Origin: an uncultured Methylophilus sp.
GTDB taxonomy: Bacteria; Pseudomonadota; Gammaproteobacteria; Burkholderiales; Methylophilaceae
DNA: 25,433 nt
Direction of reading: 5' to 3'
Assembly: GCA_936943315.1 (NCBI GenBank)
Contig: CAKZJM010000424.1
Location: 1 to 25,433 of the forward strand
Positions 6,668-14,828 of this stretch are shown one piece after another. Under the pieces are notes generated by a model. That model was not told where the DNA came from. It was given only the letters and a program-made list of their open reading frames with translations, and made no database searches. The position numbers and the translations under genes were made by a program. How positions within the stretch are numbered: the stretch's first letter is position 1; each line of letters opens with the position of its first letter.

Positions 6668-7837
6668 ATGAATCTGCACGAATACCAGGCCAAACACTTA
6701 CTGCAAAAGTACGGGTTGGCCACCCCGGCCGGTCTGGTCGTCCAATCTGAAGAAGCTGCCGCTGCCGCCACCAAAGAACTGGGTGGCGAAGCCTGGGTAG
6801 TCAAGGCGCAAGTGCATGCTGGCGGCCGTGGCAAGGCAGGCGGCGTGAAAGTCGTCAAGTCTGCCCTCGAAGCGCAAACCGTTGCGGGTGGTTTACTAGG
6901 CAAACATTTGGTCACTTACCAGAATGCGCCTGATGGCCAGCCTGTCCACCAGGTGCTGGTAGAACAAACGCTACCGATTTCGCGCGAACTCTACCTCTCT
7001 ATGCTGGTAGACCGCACGCTGGAACGCGTGGTGATGGTCGCTTCCAGTGCGGGCGGCATGGACATTGAAGAGATCGCAGCCACCCAGCCAGAAAAGATTT
7101 TGCAAGAAGTCTGTGACCCACTCAATGGTTTGGTTGATTACCAGGCACGCAACCTGGCGTTCGGCTTGGGGCTGAGTGGCGACCAGATTAGCGCGTTTAC
7201 CAAACTGGCAAAAGGCCTGTATAAACTATTTAAAGACAATGATTTGTCTTTGCTGGAAATCAATCCGCTGATTGTCACAACCGATGGCAAACTGGTGGCG
7301 CTGGATTGCAAAATGATCGTCGATGATAACGCGTTGTATCGCCAGAAACCATTTGCTGAGATCCGTGACTGGTCCCAGGACGACGCCAAAGAAGCCGAAG
7401 CGCATCATAGCGGCCTCAATTACATTGCCTTGAACGGCAATATTGGCTGCATGGTGAACGGTGCGGGTTTGGCCATGGCGACCATGGACCTGATTAAGCT
7501 GCATGGCGGCATGCCAGCAAACTTCCTCGACGTAGGCGGCGGTGCGACGGCTGAAACCGTGACCAAGGCTTTCAAGATTATTTTGTCTGACAACAATGTG
7601 AAAGCGATTCTGGTCAATATTTTTGGCGGCATCATGCGTTGTGACATTATCGCCACCGGCATTATTACGGCGGTCAAAGAAGTCGGCATGACCATCCCCG
7701 TGGTGGTCCGCCTCGAAGGCACCAACGTTGAGCTCGGCAAGCAAATGCTGCGCGACAGCGGGTTAAACATTATTTCTGCCGAAGGGTTGACTGACGCTGC
7801 CCAGCAAGCGGTTCAAGCAGTCAGTAAGGGTGTGTAG
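6668..7837 (+). CDS. sucC: succinyl-CoA synthetase (ADP-forming) beta subunit
   Basis: This is the nucleotide- and succinate-binding subunit of the TCA-cycle enzyme that interconverts succinyl-CoA and succinate with substrate-level phosphorylation. The product is 389 residues, full length. The N-terminal ATP-grasp domain (MNLHEYQAKHLL, then VKAQVHAGGRGKAGG near residues 45-60, and LEINPL near 196) is followed by a C-terminal ligase domain (LDVGGGA, NIFGGIMRCDIIA). The stop is 2 bases before sucD. No strong Shine-Dalgarno precedes the ATG at 6668, although the N-terminus matches the family exactly. Malate-CoA ligase (MtkA) is homologous and cannot be wholly excluded, but no serine-cycle genes are adjacent. 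Confidence 0.93.
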   Translation: MNLHEYQAKHLLQKYGLATPAGLVVQSEEAAAAATKELGGEAWVVKAQVHAGGRGKAGGVKVVKSALEAQTVAGGLLGKHLVTYQNAPDGQPVHQVLVEQTLPISRELYLSMLVDRTLERVVMVASSAGGMDIEEIAATQPEKILQEVCDPLNGLVDYQARNLAFGLGLSGDQISAFTKLAKGLYKLFKDNDLSLLEINPLIVTTDGKLVALDCKMIVDDNALYRQKPFAEIRDWSQDDAKEAEAHHSGLNYIALNGNIGCMVNGAGLAMATMDLIKLHGGMPANFLDVGGGATAETVTKAFKIILSDNNVKAILVNIFGGIMRCDIIATGIITAVKEVGMTIPVVVRLEGTNVELGKQMLRDSGLNIISAEGLTDAAQQAVQAVSKGV

Positions 7838-7839
7838 TC

Positions 7840-8721
7840 ATGGCAATTTTAGTGGATAAAAATACCAAAGTGTTGTGCCAGGGCTTTACCGGCAAACAAG
7901 GCACATTTCATTCTGAGCAAGCGCTGGCTTACGGCACCAAAATGGTCGGTGGCGTGACGCCAGGCAAAGGCGGACAGCAGCATTTAAACCTGCCGGTGTT
8001 TAATACCATGCGTGAAGCGGTCAAAGAAACGCAGGCCAATGCCAGCGTGATTTACGTACCGCCACCGTTTGCAGCAGACTCCATTCTGGAAGCCGCTGAC
8101 GCAGGGATTGAATTGATTGTATGTATTACAGAAGGCATTCCGGCGCTGGACATGTTGAACGTGAAAGCCGCTTTGCGTGCCAATGGCACCAAGCTGATCG
8201 GCCCAAATTGTCCAGGCGTGATTACCCCGGACGAATGCAAAATCGGCATCATGCCGGGCTTCATTCACAAACGCGGTAAAGTTGGCGTGGTATCACGCTC
8301 TGGCACCCTCACCTATGAAGCCGTGCATCAAACCACCGCATTGGGCCTCGGCCAGACGACTTGTGTCGGTATTGGTGGCGACCCGATCAAGGGCTTGAAC
8401 TTTATTGAGTGCCTGGAACTCTTTCAAAAAGACTCTGAAACAGAAGCGATTATCATGGTGGGCGAGATCGGCGGTAGCGATGAAGAAGCGGCGGCAGACT
8501 TTATCAAGCACCATGTCACCAAACCAGTGGCCGCCTACATTGCAGGCCTGACCGCACCAAAAGGTAAACGCATGGGCCATGCCGGAGCCATTATTTCGGG
8601 CGGGTCAGGCAAGGCTGAAGACAAGATTGCTGCACTGGAAGCTGCTGGTTGCGTGGTGGCGGATTCACCCGCAGGATTAGGCCAAGCCGTGTTGGCAGCA
8701 ATGCAGCGTGCCAGCAAATAA
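7840..8721 (+). CDS. sucD: succinyl-CoA synthetase alpha subunit
   Basis: This CoA-binding subunit carries the phosphohistidine. The product is 293 residues, the usual length. The Rossmann CoA-binding N-terminus has GFTGKQGTFH (15-24), and GPNCPG lies at 121-126. The catalytic histidine is H247 in GHAGAIISGGSG, the segment that swings between the two active sites. The gene starts 2 bases after the sucC stop, with an AAGGG ribosome binding site inside the end of sucC, which indicates translational coupling and a heterotetrameric complex with SucC. The ankyrin-protein gene follows after only 15 bases. The homologous alternative is the MtkB subunit of malate-CoA ligase. Confidence 0.94.
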   Translation: MAILVDKNTKVLCQGFTGKQGTFHSEQALAYGTKMVGGVTPGKGGQQHLNLPVFNTMREAVKETQANASVIYVPPPFAADSILEAADAGIELIVCITEGIPALDMLNVKAALRANGTKLIGPNCPGVITPDECKIGIMPGFIHKRGKVGVVSRSGTLTYEAVHQTTALGLGQTTCVGIGGDPIKGLNFIECLELFQKDSETEAIIMVGEIGGSDEEAAADFIKHHVTKPVAAYIAGLTAPKGKRMGHAGAIISGGSGKAEDKIAALEAAGCVVADSPAGLGQAVLAAMQRASK

Positions 8722-8736
8722 CCATTAGGAGATCAA

Positions 8737-9786
8737 ATGAGGCATACCCAGACAACCTACCGTGGCAGCCTGCTGCTGTGCGCTGCCATGCTGTTGCTGG
8801 GTCTGTCATTCACTGCCGGGGCCGCCAGCAAGCAAAAAGGTAAACCAGCCCCTGACAGCCCTATCATAGACAAATCGGCCATGGAAGTGGCTCCGGCCGA
8901 CACCAGTGCCGATATCTCCTACTTGCTGATTGCTTCATCCAAAGGCGACGTGGCTACTGTCAGGGCCTTGCTCAAAAGTGGCGCCAACCCTAACGTGACC
9001 GATGGCGAAAAAATCACGCCTATTATGTATGCCGCCCGTAAAAATCAGGCAGAAGTCATCCGCGAACTCCTGGCGCACGGCGCCGATATCAATGCCAAGG
9101 ATCAAGGCGGCTGGACGGCACTGATGTTTGCGGCCAAGAAAAACAATCTGGATGCGGTTAAAGTGTTGCTTGAAAAAGGCGCGGACGTGAAAGTGCGCGA
9201 CCCGGCTGGCTGGAGCGCCCTTGGCCTGGCAGCGACCTCCGGCTTTAGTGAAGTAGTCGGCCTAGTGATTGCACGCGGCTTTGATGCCAATGTCCGTTCA
9301 TCTGATGGCAAAACCGTACTCATGTATGCGGCAAAAAGTGGCGATGTCCCTACAATTACGACGATCCTCTCTCACGGCGCAGATGCCAACCTCAAAGACA
9401 AGCTGGGGACCACCGCCCTGATGATTGCCGCCCGCGAAGGACATACCCCGGCGGTGAGTTACCTGGTGGAACATGGCGCTAAAATCGATGAAGAAGATGA
9501 ACATGAATGGACAGCCCTGACCTGGGCAGTGCAGAAAAACCAGGTGGAAGTCGCCAAGGCCCTGCTGGAACATGAGGCGGATGCGAATCATAAAGACAGT
9601 GAAGGCACGCCACTGCTGCACTTGGCTGTCAGCAACAACTCACCGGACATGGCTCGCCTGTTACTGGAGCATGAAGCCAACGTTAAAACCCGCGACCAGT
9701 ATGGGTTAACTGCTTATGTTTACGCGCTCAAAGGCCAGAACCCTGCCATGGTCGAGTTGATCAAGGCGGCTGGCGGTAAATACTGA
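8737..9786 (+). CDS. exported ankyrin-repeat protein
   Basis: The product is 349 residues. A signal peptide (basic start, hydrophobic stretch about 11-27, likely cleavage after AGA at 27-29) is followed by a charged linker and then about eight ankyrin repeats from residue 58 to the end. Typical units are TPIMYAARKNQAEVIRELLAHGADIN and its relatives. No enzymatic domain is visible, so it is probably a periplasmic protein-protein interaction scaffold. An AGGAG site precedes the ATG at 8737, 15 bases after sucD, and nadE begins 26 bases after its stop, so it is embedded in a metabolic operon. Periplasmic ankyrin proteins such as AnkB of Pseudomonas are linked to catalase or oxidative stress, but no catalase is here. 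The partner is unknown. Confidence 0.88.
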   Translation: MRHTQTTYRGSLLLCAAMLLLGLSFTAGAASKQKGKPAPDSPIIDKSAMEVAPADTSADISYLLIASSKGDVATVRALLKSGANPNVTDGEKITPIMYAARKNQAEVIRELLAHGADINAKDQGGWTALMFAAKKNNLDAVKVLLEKGADVKVRDPAGWSALGLAATSGFSEVVGLVIARGFDANVRSSDGKTVLMYAAKSGDVPTITTILSHGADANLKDKLGTTALMIAAREGHTPAVSYLVEHGAKIDEEDEHEWTALTWAVQKNQVEVAKALLEHEADANHKDSEGTPLLHLAVSNNSPDMARLLLEHEANVKTRDQYGLTAYVYALKGQNPAMVELIKAAGGKY

Positions 9787-9812
9787 GCCTTTTCAGCATC
9801 AATGAAGGCATC

Positions 9813-11414
9813 ATGAAACTCGCAATTGCCCAAATGAACTGCATGGTCGGTGCCATGCAGCAAAACGCAGAACGGATTCTGAGCCTGGCTAACCAGGCCT
9901 ATGCGGCAGGCGCCCGTCTGTTACTCACCCCTGAACTGGCATTGTGCGGCTATCCCCCAGAAGACCTGCTTTTCAGACAAGACTTTCATGCCGCCAATCA
10001 GCGTGCCTTGCAATGGCTGGAGCAACATCTCCCTGCCGAAATGGCTGTCATTGTGGGTCACCCGCATGATGTGGATGGCAAACATTACAACGCAGCCTCT
10101 GTAATTCACTCTGGCCGCATACAGGCGACTTATTACAAGCATCACCTGCCCAACTACAGCGTCTTTGACGAAGAGCGCTATTTTGAAGCGGGCGAGTTGC
10201 CAGTGGTGTTTGAATGGCATGGCGTGCGCTATGGCATCCTGATTTGCGCTGACAGCTGGGAACCAGGACCTGCCCTGCAGGCGCTGCAAGCCAATGCGCA
10301 AGTGCTATTGACGATTAACGCCTCGCCTTATCACATGCATAAGCAACACACGCGTTACCAGGTATTGCGTGACCGCATCAAGGAAACCGGCCTGGCCATG
10401 GTATATGCCAATATGGTCGCTGGCCAGGACGAACTGGTGTTTGATGGCGGCTCATTCAGCATGAATAGCCAGGGACAGCTCATGCATGAACAACCCATGT
10501 TTGAAGAGCATCTAGGTTATCTCGACATTCAGGACTGCCAGCCGCAACCGGCTGAGATCACTGCCCCGCTCTCTACCGAAGCGGCTGTCTATAAAGCTTT
10601 ACTACTGGGCTTGCAAGACTATGTGAATAAAAACCGGTTCCCTGGCGTGGTACTGGGGTTATCAGGGGGCATAGACTCGGCCCTGACACTGGCCGTTGCA
10701 GTGGATGCCCTAGGGAAAGATCGCGTGAAAGCGGTCATGATGCCCTCGGAATTTACCGCGGGCATCAGTGTAGAAGATGCCGCAGAAATGGCACGCCTGG
10801 TGGGTGTCGAATACAGCGTGCTCCCCATCAAACCATTGTTTGAGGGCTTTTGTGAGACACTGGCAGAAGAATTTACCGGCACAACTTTTGACACCACTGA
10901 AGAGAACTTGCAGGCACGCATCCGCGGCATGTTGCTGATGGCGATCAGTAACAAATTTGGCAGCCTGGTGCTGACCACCGGCAATAAATCTGAAACAGCA
11001 GTCGGCTATAGCACGCTCTATGGTGACATGGCAGGTGGTTTTGCCTTGATTAAAGATGTGCCTAAAACACTGGTCTATAAGCTGGCAACCTATCGCAACA
11101 CCCTAAGCACGGTGATTCCTGAAAGAATCATCACCCGTGCACCCAGTGCCGAACTGCGGGCCAACCAGACCGATCAGGACAGCTTGCCTGCCTACGAAAT
11201 ACTGGATGCCATCATGGAAGCCTATGTTGAGAAAGACCTCAGCATTGATGCCATTATCCGCCTGGGCTATACCGAGGCGGATGTGCAGCGTGTGACGCGT
11301 TTGATAGATCGTAACGAATACAAACGCAGGCAAGCGGCAGTGGGCGTACGGATCACTGAGCGTGGTTTTGGCAAAGACCGCCGCTACCCGATTACATGCA
11401 ACCTGGCTTTTTAA
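9813..11414 (+). CDS. nadE: glutamine-dependent NAD+ synthetase
   Basis: This enzyme makes NAD+ from deamido-NAD+ and ATP, with glutamine as nitrogen donor. The product is 533 residues with two domains. The N-terminal nitrilase-like glutaminase (about 1-255) has the catalytic triad E41 (LTPELALCGYPPEDL), K109 (YYKHHLPNY) and C145 (GILICADSWE). The C-terminal synthetase has the PP-loop SGGIDS at 284-289, and TTGNKSE (about 388-394) contacts nucleotide and ammonia. The glutaminase domain distinguishes it from the short ammonia-only NadE of E. coli. It follows the ankyrin gene by 26 bases with a modest AAGG site, and is probably the last gene of the sucCD operon because glnB downstream has its own promoter. 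Confidence 0.96.
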   Translation: MKLAIAQMNCMVGAMQQNAERILSLANQAYAAGARLLLTPELALCGYPPEDLLFRQDFHAANQRALQWLEQHLPAEMAVIVGHPHDVDGKHYNAASVIHSGRIQATYYKHHLPNYSVFDEERYFEAGELPVVFEWHGVRYGILICADSWEPGPALQALQANAQVLLTINASPYHMHKQHTRYQVLRDRIKETGLAMVYANMVAGQDELVFDGGSFSMNSQGQLMHEQPMFEEHLGYLDIQDCQPQPAEITAPLSTEAAVYKALLLGLQDYVNKNRFPGVVLGLSGGIDSALTLAVAVDALGKDRVKAVMMPSEFTAGISVEDAAEMARLVGVEYSVLPIKPLFEGFCETLAEEFTGTTFDTTEENLQARIRGMLLMAISNKFGSLVLTTGNKSETAVGYSTLYGDMAGGFALIKDVPKTLVYKLATYRNTLSTVIPERIITRAPSAELRANQTDQDSLPAYEILDAIMEAYVEKDLSIDAIIRLGYTEADVQRVTRLIDRNEYKRRQAAVGVRITERGFGKDRRYPITCNLAF

Positions 11415-11423
11415 AAGTGATAT

Positions 11424-11452
11424 TTGAATAAAAAGCACTGCTTGCGTAAAAT
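11424..11452 (+). promoter_or_regulatory. sigma70-type promoter of glnB
   Basis: TTGAAT (11424-11429) and TAAAAT (11447-11452) are spaced by 17 bases, each matching five of six or nearly so to the consensus. The start codon is 31 bases downstream of the -10. I see no good sigma54 -24/-12 pair in the nadE-glnB gap, so constitutive expression seems likelier than NtrC control. Confidence 0.7.
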
Positions 11453-11482
11453 GATTGAGAAAGTTTTATCCACGGAGCGTAT

Positions 11483-11821
11483 ATGAAAAAAGTAGAAGCC
11501 GTCATTAAACCCTTTAAGCTGGATGAAGTGCGTGAAGCTTTGTCTGCCATTGGCGTCAATGGCCTGACCGTGACTGAGGTCAAAGGGTTTGGCCGCCAGA
11601 AAGGCCACACCGAGTTATATCGTGGCGCAGAATACGTGGTGGATTTCCTGCCCAAAATCAAAATTGAAGTCATTCTGGCCTCGGATATGGTGGATGGTGC
11701 GATTGAAGCCATTATCAAAGCCGCACATACCGGCAAGATTGGCGACGGCAAGATTTTTGTCTCCTCTGTCGAACAAGTGATTCGTATTAGAACCGGCGAA
11801 ACCGGCGAAGCTGCGATTTAA
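11483..11821 (+). CDS. glnB: nitrogen regulatory protein PII
   Basis: This trimeric signal protein senses 2-oxoglutarate, ADP/ATP and glutamine status and controls glutamine synthetase adenylylation and NtrB/NtrC. The product is 112 residues, standard length. The T-loop is about 37-55, with the uridylylation site Y51 in the sequence TELYRGAEY. The B-loop TGKIGDGKIF (83-92) and the C-loop RIRTGE (101-106) bind nucleotide. An ACGGAG site precedes the ATG. It is monocistronic between its own promoter and a terminator. With no amtB neighbour it looks like GlnB rather than GlnK, although the two are hard to separate by sequence. NadE next door has been a recurrent PII genomic neighbour and a reported PII target in some bacteria. 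Confidence 0.95.
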   Translation: MKKVEAVIKPFKLDEVREALSAIGVNGLTVTEVKGFGRQKGHTELYRGAEYVVDFLPKIKIEVILASDMVDGAIEAIIKAAHTGKIGDGKIFVSSVEQVIRIRTGETGEAAI

Positions 11822-11836
11822 ACAATCTTGACCTGA

Positions 11837-11874
11837 CCGGGTGGCTGCCTTTACAGGCGCCACCCGGTTTGTTT
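11837..11874 (+). terminator. terminator after glnB
   Basis: CCGGGTGGC (11837-11845) and GCCACCCGG (11859-11867) form a strong 9-base stem with an inner pairing TGCC/GGC, followed by TTTGTTTT. It lies 15 bases after the glnB stop and rules out the upstream in-frame ATG (11841) as a start for the next gene. Confidence 0.88.
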
Positions 11875-11891
11875 TGCATGCCTTAGCCTAC

Positions 11892-12236
11892 ATGTCGCTC
11901 ACCCTGATTAAAACCATTCTGTTACTCGCAGCAGCTAACTTGTTTATGCTGTTCGCCTGGTATGGTCACCTACGAGACTTACACCAGAAACCCTTGTGGA
12001 TTGCCATCCTTGCCAGCTGGGGCATCGCCCTCATTGAATATTGCCTGCAAGTGCCTGCCAACCGCATCGGTTTCACGCAACTCAACCTGGCCCAACTCAA
12101 GATTCTGCAAGAAGTCATCACCCTGGTGATGTTTGTACCGTTTGCACTCATGTATATGCATCAACCCTTAAAATGGGATTATGTGTGGGCCGGATTATGC
12201 ATGATGGGCGCGGTTTACTTCATCTTCAGGAACTGA
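11892..12236 (+). CDS. small DMT-superfamily membrane protein (DUF486)
   Basis: The product is 114 residues with about four hydrophobic helices (roughly 4-22, 33-53, 70-87 and 94-112). It matches the DUF486 family pattern: NLFMLFAWYGHLR near the start, EYCLQVPANRIG in the middle and a C-terminal segment ending YFIFRN. Family members are about 115 residues and belong to the drug/metabolite transporter superfamily, but no substrate is known. I chose ATG 11892 because an upstream in-frame ATG at 11841 lies inside the glnB terminator stem. The ribosome binding site is weak. The gene is flanked by terminators on both sides, so it must have its own promoter or rely on read-through. Confidence 0.82.
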   Translation: MSLTLIKTILLLAAANLFMLFAWYGHLRDLHQKPLWIAILASWGIALIEYCLQVPANRIGFTQLNLAQLKILQEVITLVMFVPFALMYMHQPLKWDYVWAGLCMMGAVYFIFRN

Positions 12237-12246
12237 TCAAACTCCG

Positions 12247-12266
12247 ATAGCCCTAAAGGGCTATTT
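12247..12266 (+). terminator. weak terminator after the DUF486 gene
   Basis: ATAGCCC (12247-12253), loop TAAA and GGGCTAT (12258-12264) form a perfect 7-base stem, but only three T residues follow. It sits 10 bases after the stop codon. Confidence 0.5.
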
Positions 12267-12334
12267 CGCCAATGTCACACTGTCTTCATAATGCACTCCA
12301 AGCAACATCTCAATAATATGAATCGGGGAAAATT

Positions 12335-12826
12335 ATGTTGAAAAAACTTTTGATCGCAGCTTCTTTGCTGGCCAGCACTTCTGCTTTCGCTACCGCCACA
12401 ACAACGACATTCAGCGGCGTTGACCACCCAGGCGTAAGTGACTCTAAAACAACCAAAATAAGCATTTCATATACTGGTGGCAACTTTGATTTAACAGGTG
12501 TTCTGGATCCAGATTTCAGATTATTGAACCCAATCAATTCAGGGTTGTATCAAGGCATTACCTTGGTCAGTGATTCAAACGATACTTTTACTTATGCACC
12601 TATTATTACTCCAATCCTGATTGGCTCTGACTTGACCAGATGGACATTCAGTGCATCGAACCTGGCTGCAGGTAACTACACACTGCAATTCAACCTGTTG
12701 TTTGGTGGCAGCTATGAAGGTAGCTACACCATTACCCCAGTACCAGAACCAGAAACATATGGCATGATGTTCGTCGGATTGGCTTTGATGGGCGTGATTG
12801 CTTTCCGTCGCCAGAAAAACAGCTAA
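12335..12826 (+). CDS. PEP-CTERM sorting-domain protein
   Basis: The product is 163 residues. A signal peptide (LKKLLIAASLLASTSAFA, cleavage near residue 19) is followed by a Thr/Ser/Asn-rich, beta-type secreted region with no recognised domain. The C-terminal sorting tail has VPEPE at 136-140, a hydrophobic helix (about 142-156) and a basic end RRQKNS. PEP-CTERM proteins are cleaved by exosortase (EpsH/XrtA) and are usually linked to exopolysaccharide and biofilm matrix in Gram-negative soil or aquatic bacteria. No exosortase or polysaccharide genes are in this window, as is usual for scattered substrates. GGGGA lies 6 bases before the ATG. Base composition is somewhat AT-richer than neighbours. 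Its role is unknown. Confidence 0.88.
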   Translation: MLKKLLIAASLLASTSAFATATTTTFSGVDHPGVSDSKTTKISISYTGGNFDLTGVLDPDFRLLNPINSGLYQGITLVSDSNDTFTYAPIITPILIGSDLTRWTFSASNLAAGNYTLQFNLLFGGSYEGSYTITPVPEPETYGMMFVGLALMGVIAFRRQKNS

Positions 12827-12850
12827 TTAGTGATCTGATCAAGCCTCATA

Positions 12851-12880
12851 AAAAAGCCTCACACTCGTGAGGCTTTTTTT
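12851..12880 (+). terminator. strong bidirectional terminator between the PEP-CTERM gene and kdsB
   Basis: AAAAAGCCTCAC (12851-12862), loop ACTC and GTGAGGCTTTTT (12867-12878) form a perfect 12-base stem with T runs on both strands. It serves the PEP-CTERM gene from the left and the converging kdsB operon from the right. Confidence 0.93.
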
Positions 12881-12904
12881 ATTGCTCAAACCAATCTGAA
12901 AAGA

Positions 12905-13627
12905 TTAGCCTGCAAACACTTTGCGTACCAAGTGAAGGTCTTCGGCGGTATCCACGCCACTGGCAGGCGCATGTGCGGTCACCGTCACCGCAATTTGAAA
13001 CCCATGATATAACACGCGCAGTTGCTCCAGGCTTTCTATTTGCTCTAATGTAGTCACGGGCAAACTGGCATATTGCTTTAAAAAGCCGACGCGATAGGCG
13101 TATATGCCAATGTGTCGGTGAGCCACCAGTGGGTCGCAATGCTCTCTGTCACGCGGAAACGGAATCGCTGCACGGCTGAAATACAAAGCCTGCTGCCTGG
13201 CATTTAAAACCACCTTCACCACATTCGGGTTCTCAAACGCTTCTGGCGCATGTAAGGGATGGCAAGCGGTAGACATGACCGCTTGCGGATCATTGGCTAA
13301 GGTAACAGCTACCTCATTAATCAACACCGGATCAATCAGTGGCTCATCACCCTGCACATTGACCACAATGATGTCGTCTGACCAGACTTCAGCAATCCGG
13401 TCTGTGCCTGAAACATGGTCTATGCGTGTCATCACGGCTGCAATATGATGTGAGTGTGCAGCCTGCATCACTTCTTCGTGGTCAGTGGCAATCACCACTT
13501 CGTTTGCCTGGCTTTTGGCCGCCTGCTCAGCCACCCGGACCACCATGGGTTTGCCGGCAATTTCCAGCAAGGGCTTACCCGGCAAGCGGGTACTGGCGAA
13601 ACGGGCTGGGACAACAACTTTAAACAT
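12905..13627 (-). CDS. kdsB: 3-deoxy-manno-octulosonate cytidylyltransferase
   Basis: This enzyme activates Kdo with CTP to CMP-Kdo, the sugar donor for the lipopolysaccharide inner core. The product is 240 residues. The nucleotide-binding N-terminus has PARFASTRLPGKPL (7-20), with IATDHEEV (46-53), VNVQGDEPLI (88-97) and a C-terminal SGVDTAEDLHLVRK. It is the last gene of the exbB-exbD-msbA-lpxK-ycaR-kdsB series; its start follows the ycaR stop by 3 bases. Co-location with lpxK and msbA matches its job in lipid A-core assembly. A terminator follows at 12851-12880. Confidence 0.96.
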   Translation of the reverse strand: MFKVVVPARFASTRLPGKPLLEIAGKPMVVRVAEQAAKSQANEVVIATDHEEVMQAAHSHHIAAVMTRIDHVSGTDRIAEVWSDDIIVVNVQGDEPLIDPVLINEVAVTLANDPQAVMSTACHPLHAPEAFENPNVVKVVLNARQQALYFSRAAIPFPRDREHCDPLVAHRHIGIYAYRVGFLKQYASLPVTTLEQIESLEQLRVLYHGFQIAVTVTAHAPASGVDTAEDLHLVRKVFAG

Positions 13628-13630
13628 GCA

Positions 13631-13813
13631 TTACTCGCTGTATTCGTGTTCGTCCAAACGGCGGGCTTCATCTTCAAGCATGACCGGGATACCGTCTCGT
13701 ATCGGATACGCCAGGCGCGCTGCTTTGGATACCAGCTCTTGTTTTTGATTATCGTATACCAGCGGGCCTTTGGTCACCGGACACACCAGGATTTCCAGTA
13801 ATTTAGGATTCAT
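13631..13813 (-). CDS. ycaR: YcaR/Trm112-like small zinc-ribbon-type protein
   Basis: The product is 60 residues: MNPKLLEILVCPVTKGPLVY, with LAYPIRDGIPVMLEDEARRL in the C-terminal half. This is the UPF0434/Trm112 family. Only one cysteine remains of the CxxC found in zinc-binding relatives, as in many proteobacterial YcaR proteins. The family is conserved between lpxK and kdsB but its role is not established. I chose the internal ATG at 13813 because the protein then starts at the family N-terminus with AAGGAAG upstream. It overlaps the 3' end of lpxK by 11 bases, and kdsB starts 3 bases after its stop, indicating translational coupling. Confidence 0.9.
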   Translation of the reverse strand: MNPKLLEILVCPVTKGPLVYDNQKQELVSKAARLAYPIRDGIPVMLEDEARRLDEHEYSE

Positions 13814-14828
13814 GTTTACTTCCTTTGCGTTGTTGCAATAAGCCTGCAATATGCGCGATGAGCGGCAATTGATGCCCCACAGGCTGAAGTTCAGCGCTCA
13901 CTGGCAAAAACCAGGCGTTGTTTAATCCAAGATGCTGACATTTTACGGCATCTTTCTCGGTCATCAGCACGGTTTTTCCATGCAAAGAATCAAAATCTGC
14001 GTGCGTATAGGCATGATGATCTGCCAGTGCCCTTTGCCCGGCGTGCAAGCCAAGGTTTTGCACCAGCTCAAAAAAACGCTGTGGATGACCAATGCCAGCC
14101 ATCGCTACCAATGATTGACTGCTCAAAGCCTGGGTAGAGGTTGCACTTGTAAAATCACTCACGGCGGTCCACGCGCCGGGTTGTAATTGCAACCGGTAAG
14201 ACGGAACATGCGATGCCGCCACCGGCAATTGGCCAGTTTCGACGACGACATCCACTTGATGCAACCGATGGAGCGGTTCACGTAAGGGGCCCGCTGGCAG
14301 GAGTCTACCGTTACCTAAGCCCAGGGGCCGCTGCACAACTGCAATTTCGATATCCCGCTGTAAGGCATAATGCTGTAAGCCGTCATCACAAATAACCACA
14401 TTGACCTGAGGATGCTTATTTAACAAGGCAAACCCGCCTGCTACTCGCGAGGCGTTTACCCAAACCGGGCAGCCGGTGCGTTTGGCGATTAATACGGGTT
14501 CATCCCCAAACACTTGAGGCGGGCTCTCAGGCATCACTTCGCCCGCCTGCTGGCCGCCATAGCCCCGGCTCAAAATACCGGGGGAGTAACCTGCAGCCTT
14601 AAGCGCTTGAGCCAGGTAAATGACCAGAGGCGTCTTACCCACACCGCCGACCGAAATATTGCCAACCACAATGACTGACACGGGCAATGACTGGCTTGAA
14701 AACAGGCCGATTTTGTAGCAGAAACGTCGTATCAACGCTAATAATGCAAACAGCCATGACATTGGTAGCAGCAGGCATTGTGCCCACTCCTTCGTTTGCC
14801 ACTGCCGCTCAAACCATGCCTGCAACAT
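13803..14828 (-). CDS. lpxK: tetraacyldisaccharide 4'-kinase
   Basis: This enzyme phosphorylates the 4' position of the lipid A disaccharide to give lipid IVA at the cytoplasmic face of the inner membrane. The product is 341 residues, the usual size. An N-terminal membrane-associated helix (about 18-36) is followed by a Walker A, VVGNISVGGVGKTP, at 54-67. CDDGLQHYAL (about 166-175) is the conserved catalytic/metal region, and LMTEKDAVK lies near the C-terminus. Its ATG overlaps the msbA stop by one base (TGATG), and its end overlaps ycaR by 11 bases, so the genes are tightly coupled. Confidence 0.96.
   Translation of the reverse strand: MLQAWFERQWQTKEWAQCLLLPMSWLFALLALIRRFCYKIGLFSSQSLPVSVIVVGNISVGGVGKTPLVIYLAQALKAAGYSPGILSRGYGGQQAGEVMPESPPQVFGDEPVLIAKRTGCPVWVNASRVAGGFALLNKHPQVNVVICDDGLQHYALQRDIEIAVVQRPLGLGNGRLLPAGPLREPLHRLHQVDVVVETGQLPVAASHVPSYRLQLQPGAWTAVSDFTSATSTQALSSQSLVAMAGIGHPQRFFELVQNLGLHAGQRALADHHAYTHADFDSLHGKTVLMTEKDAVKCQHLGLNNAWFLPVSAELQPVGHQLPLIAHIAGLLQQRKGSKHES

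Noticed and set aside
7226..7744. 172-codon minus-strand frame inside sucC
   Set aside because: It is fully antisense to a well-supported gene and is explained by codon structure of the real frame. No ribosome binding site is present.
11841..11891. Longer start for the DUF486 gene
   Set aside because: The extra 17 codons overlap the glnB terminator stem and do not match the family N-terminus; ATG 11892 fits better.
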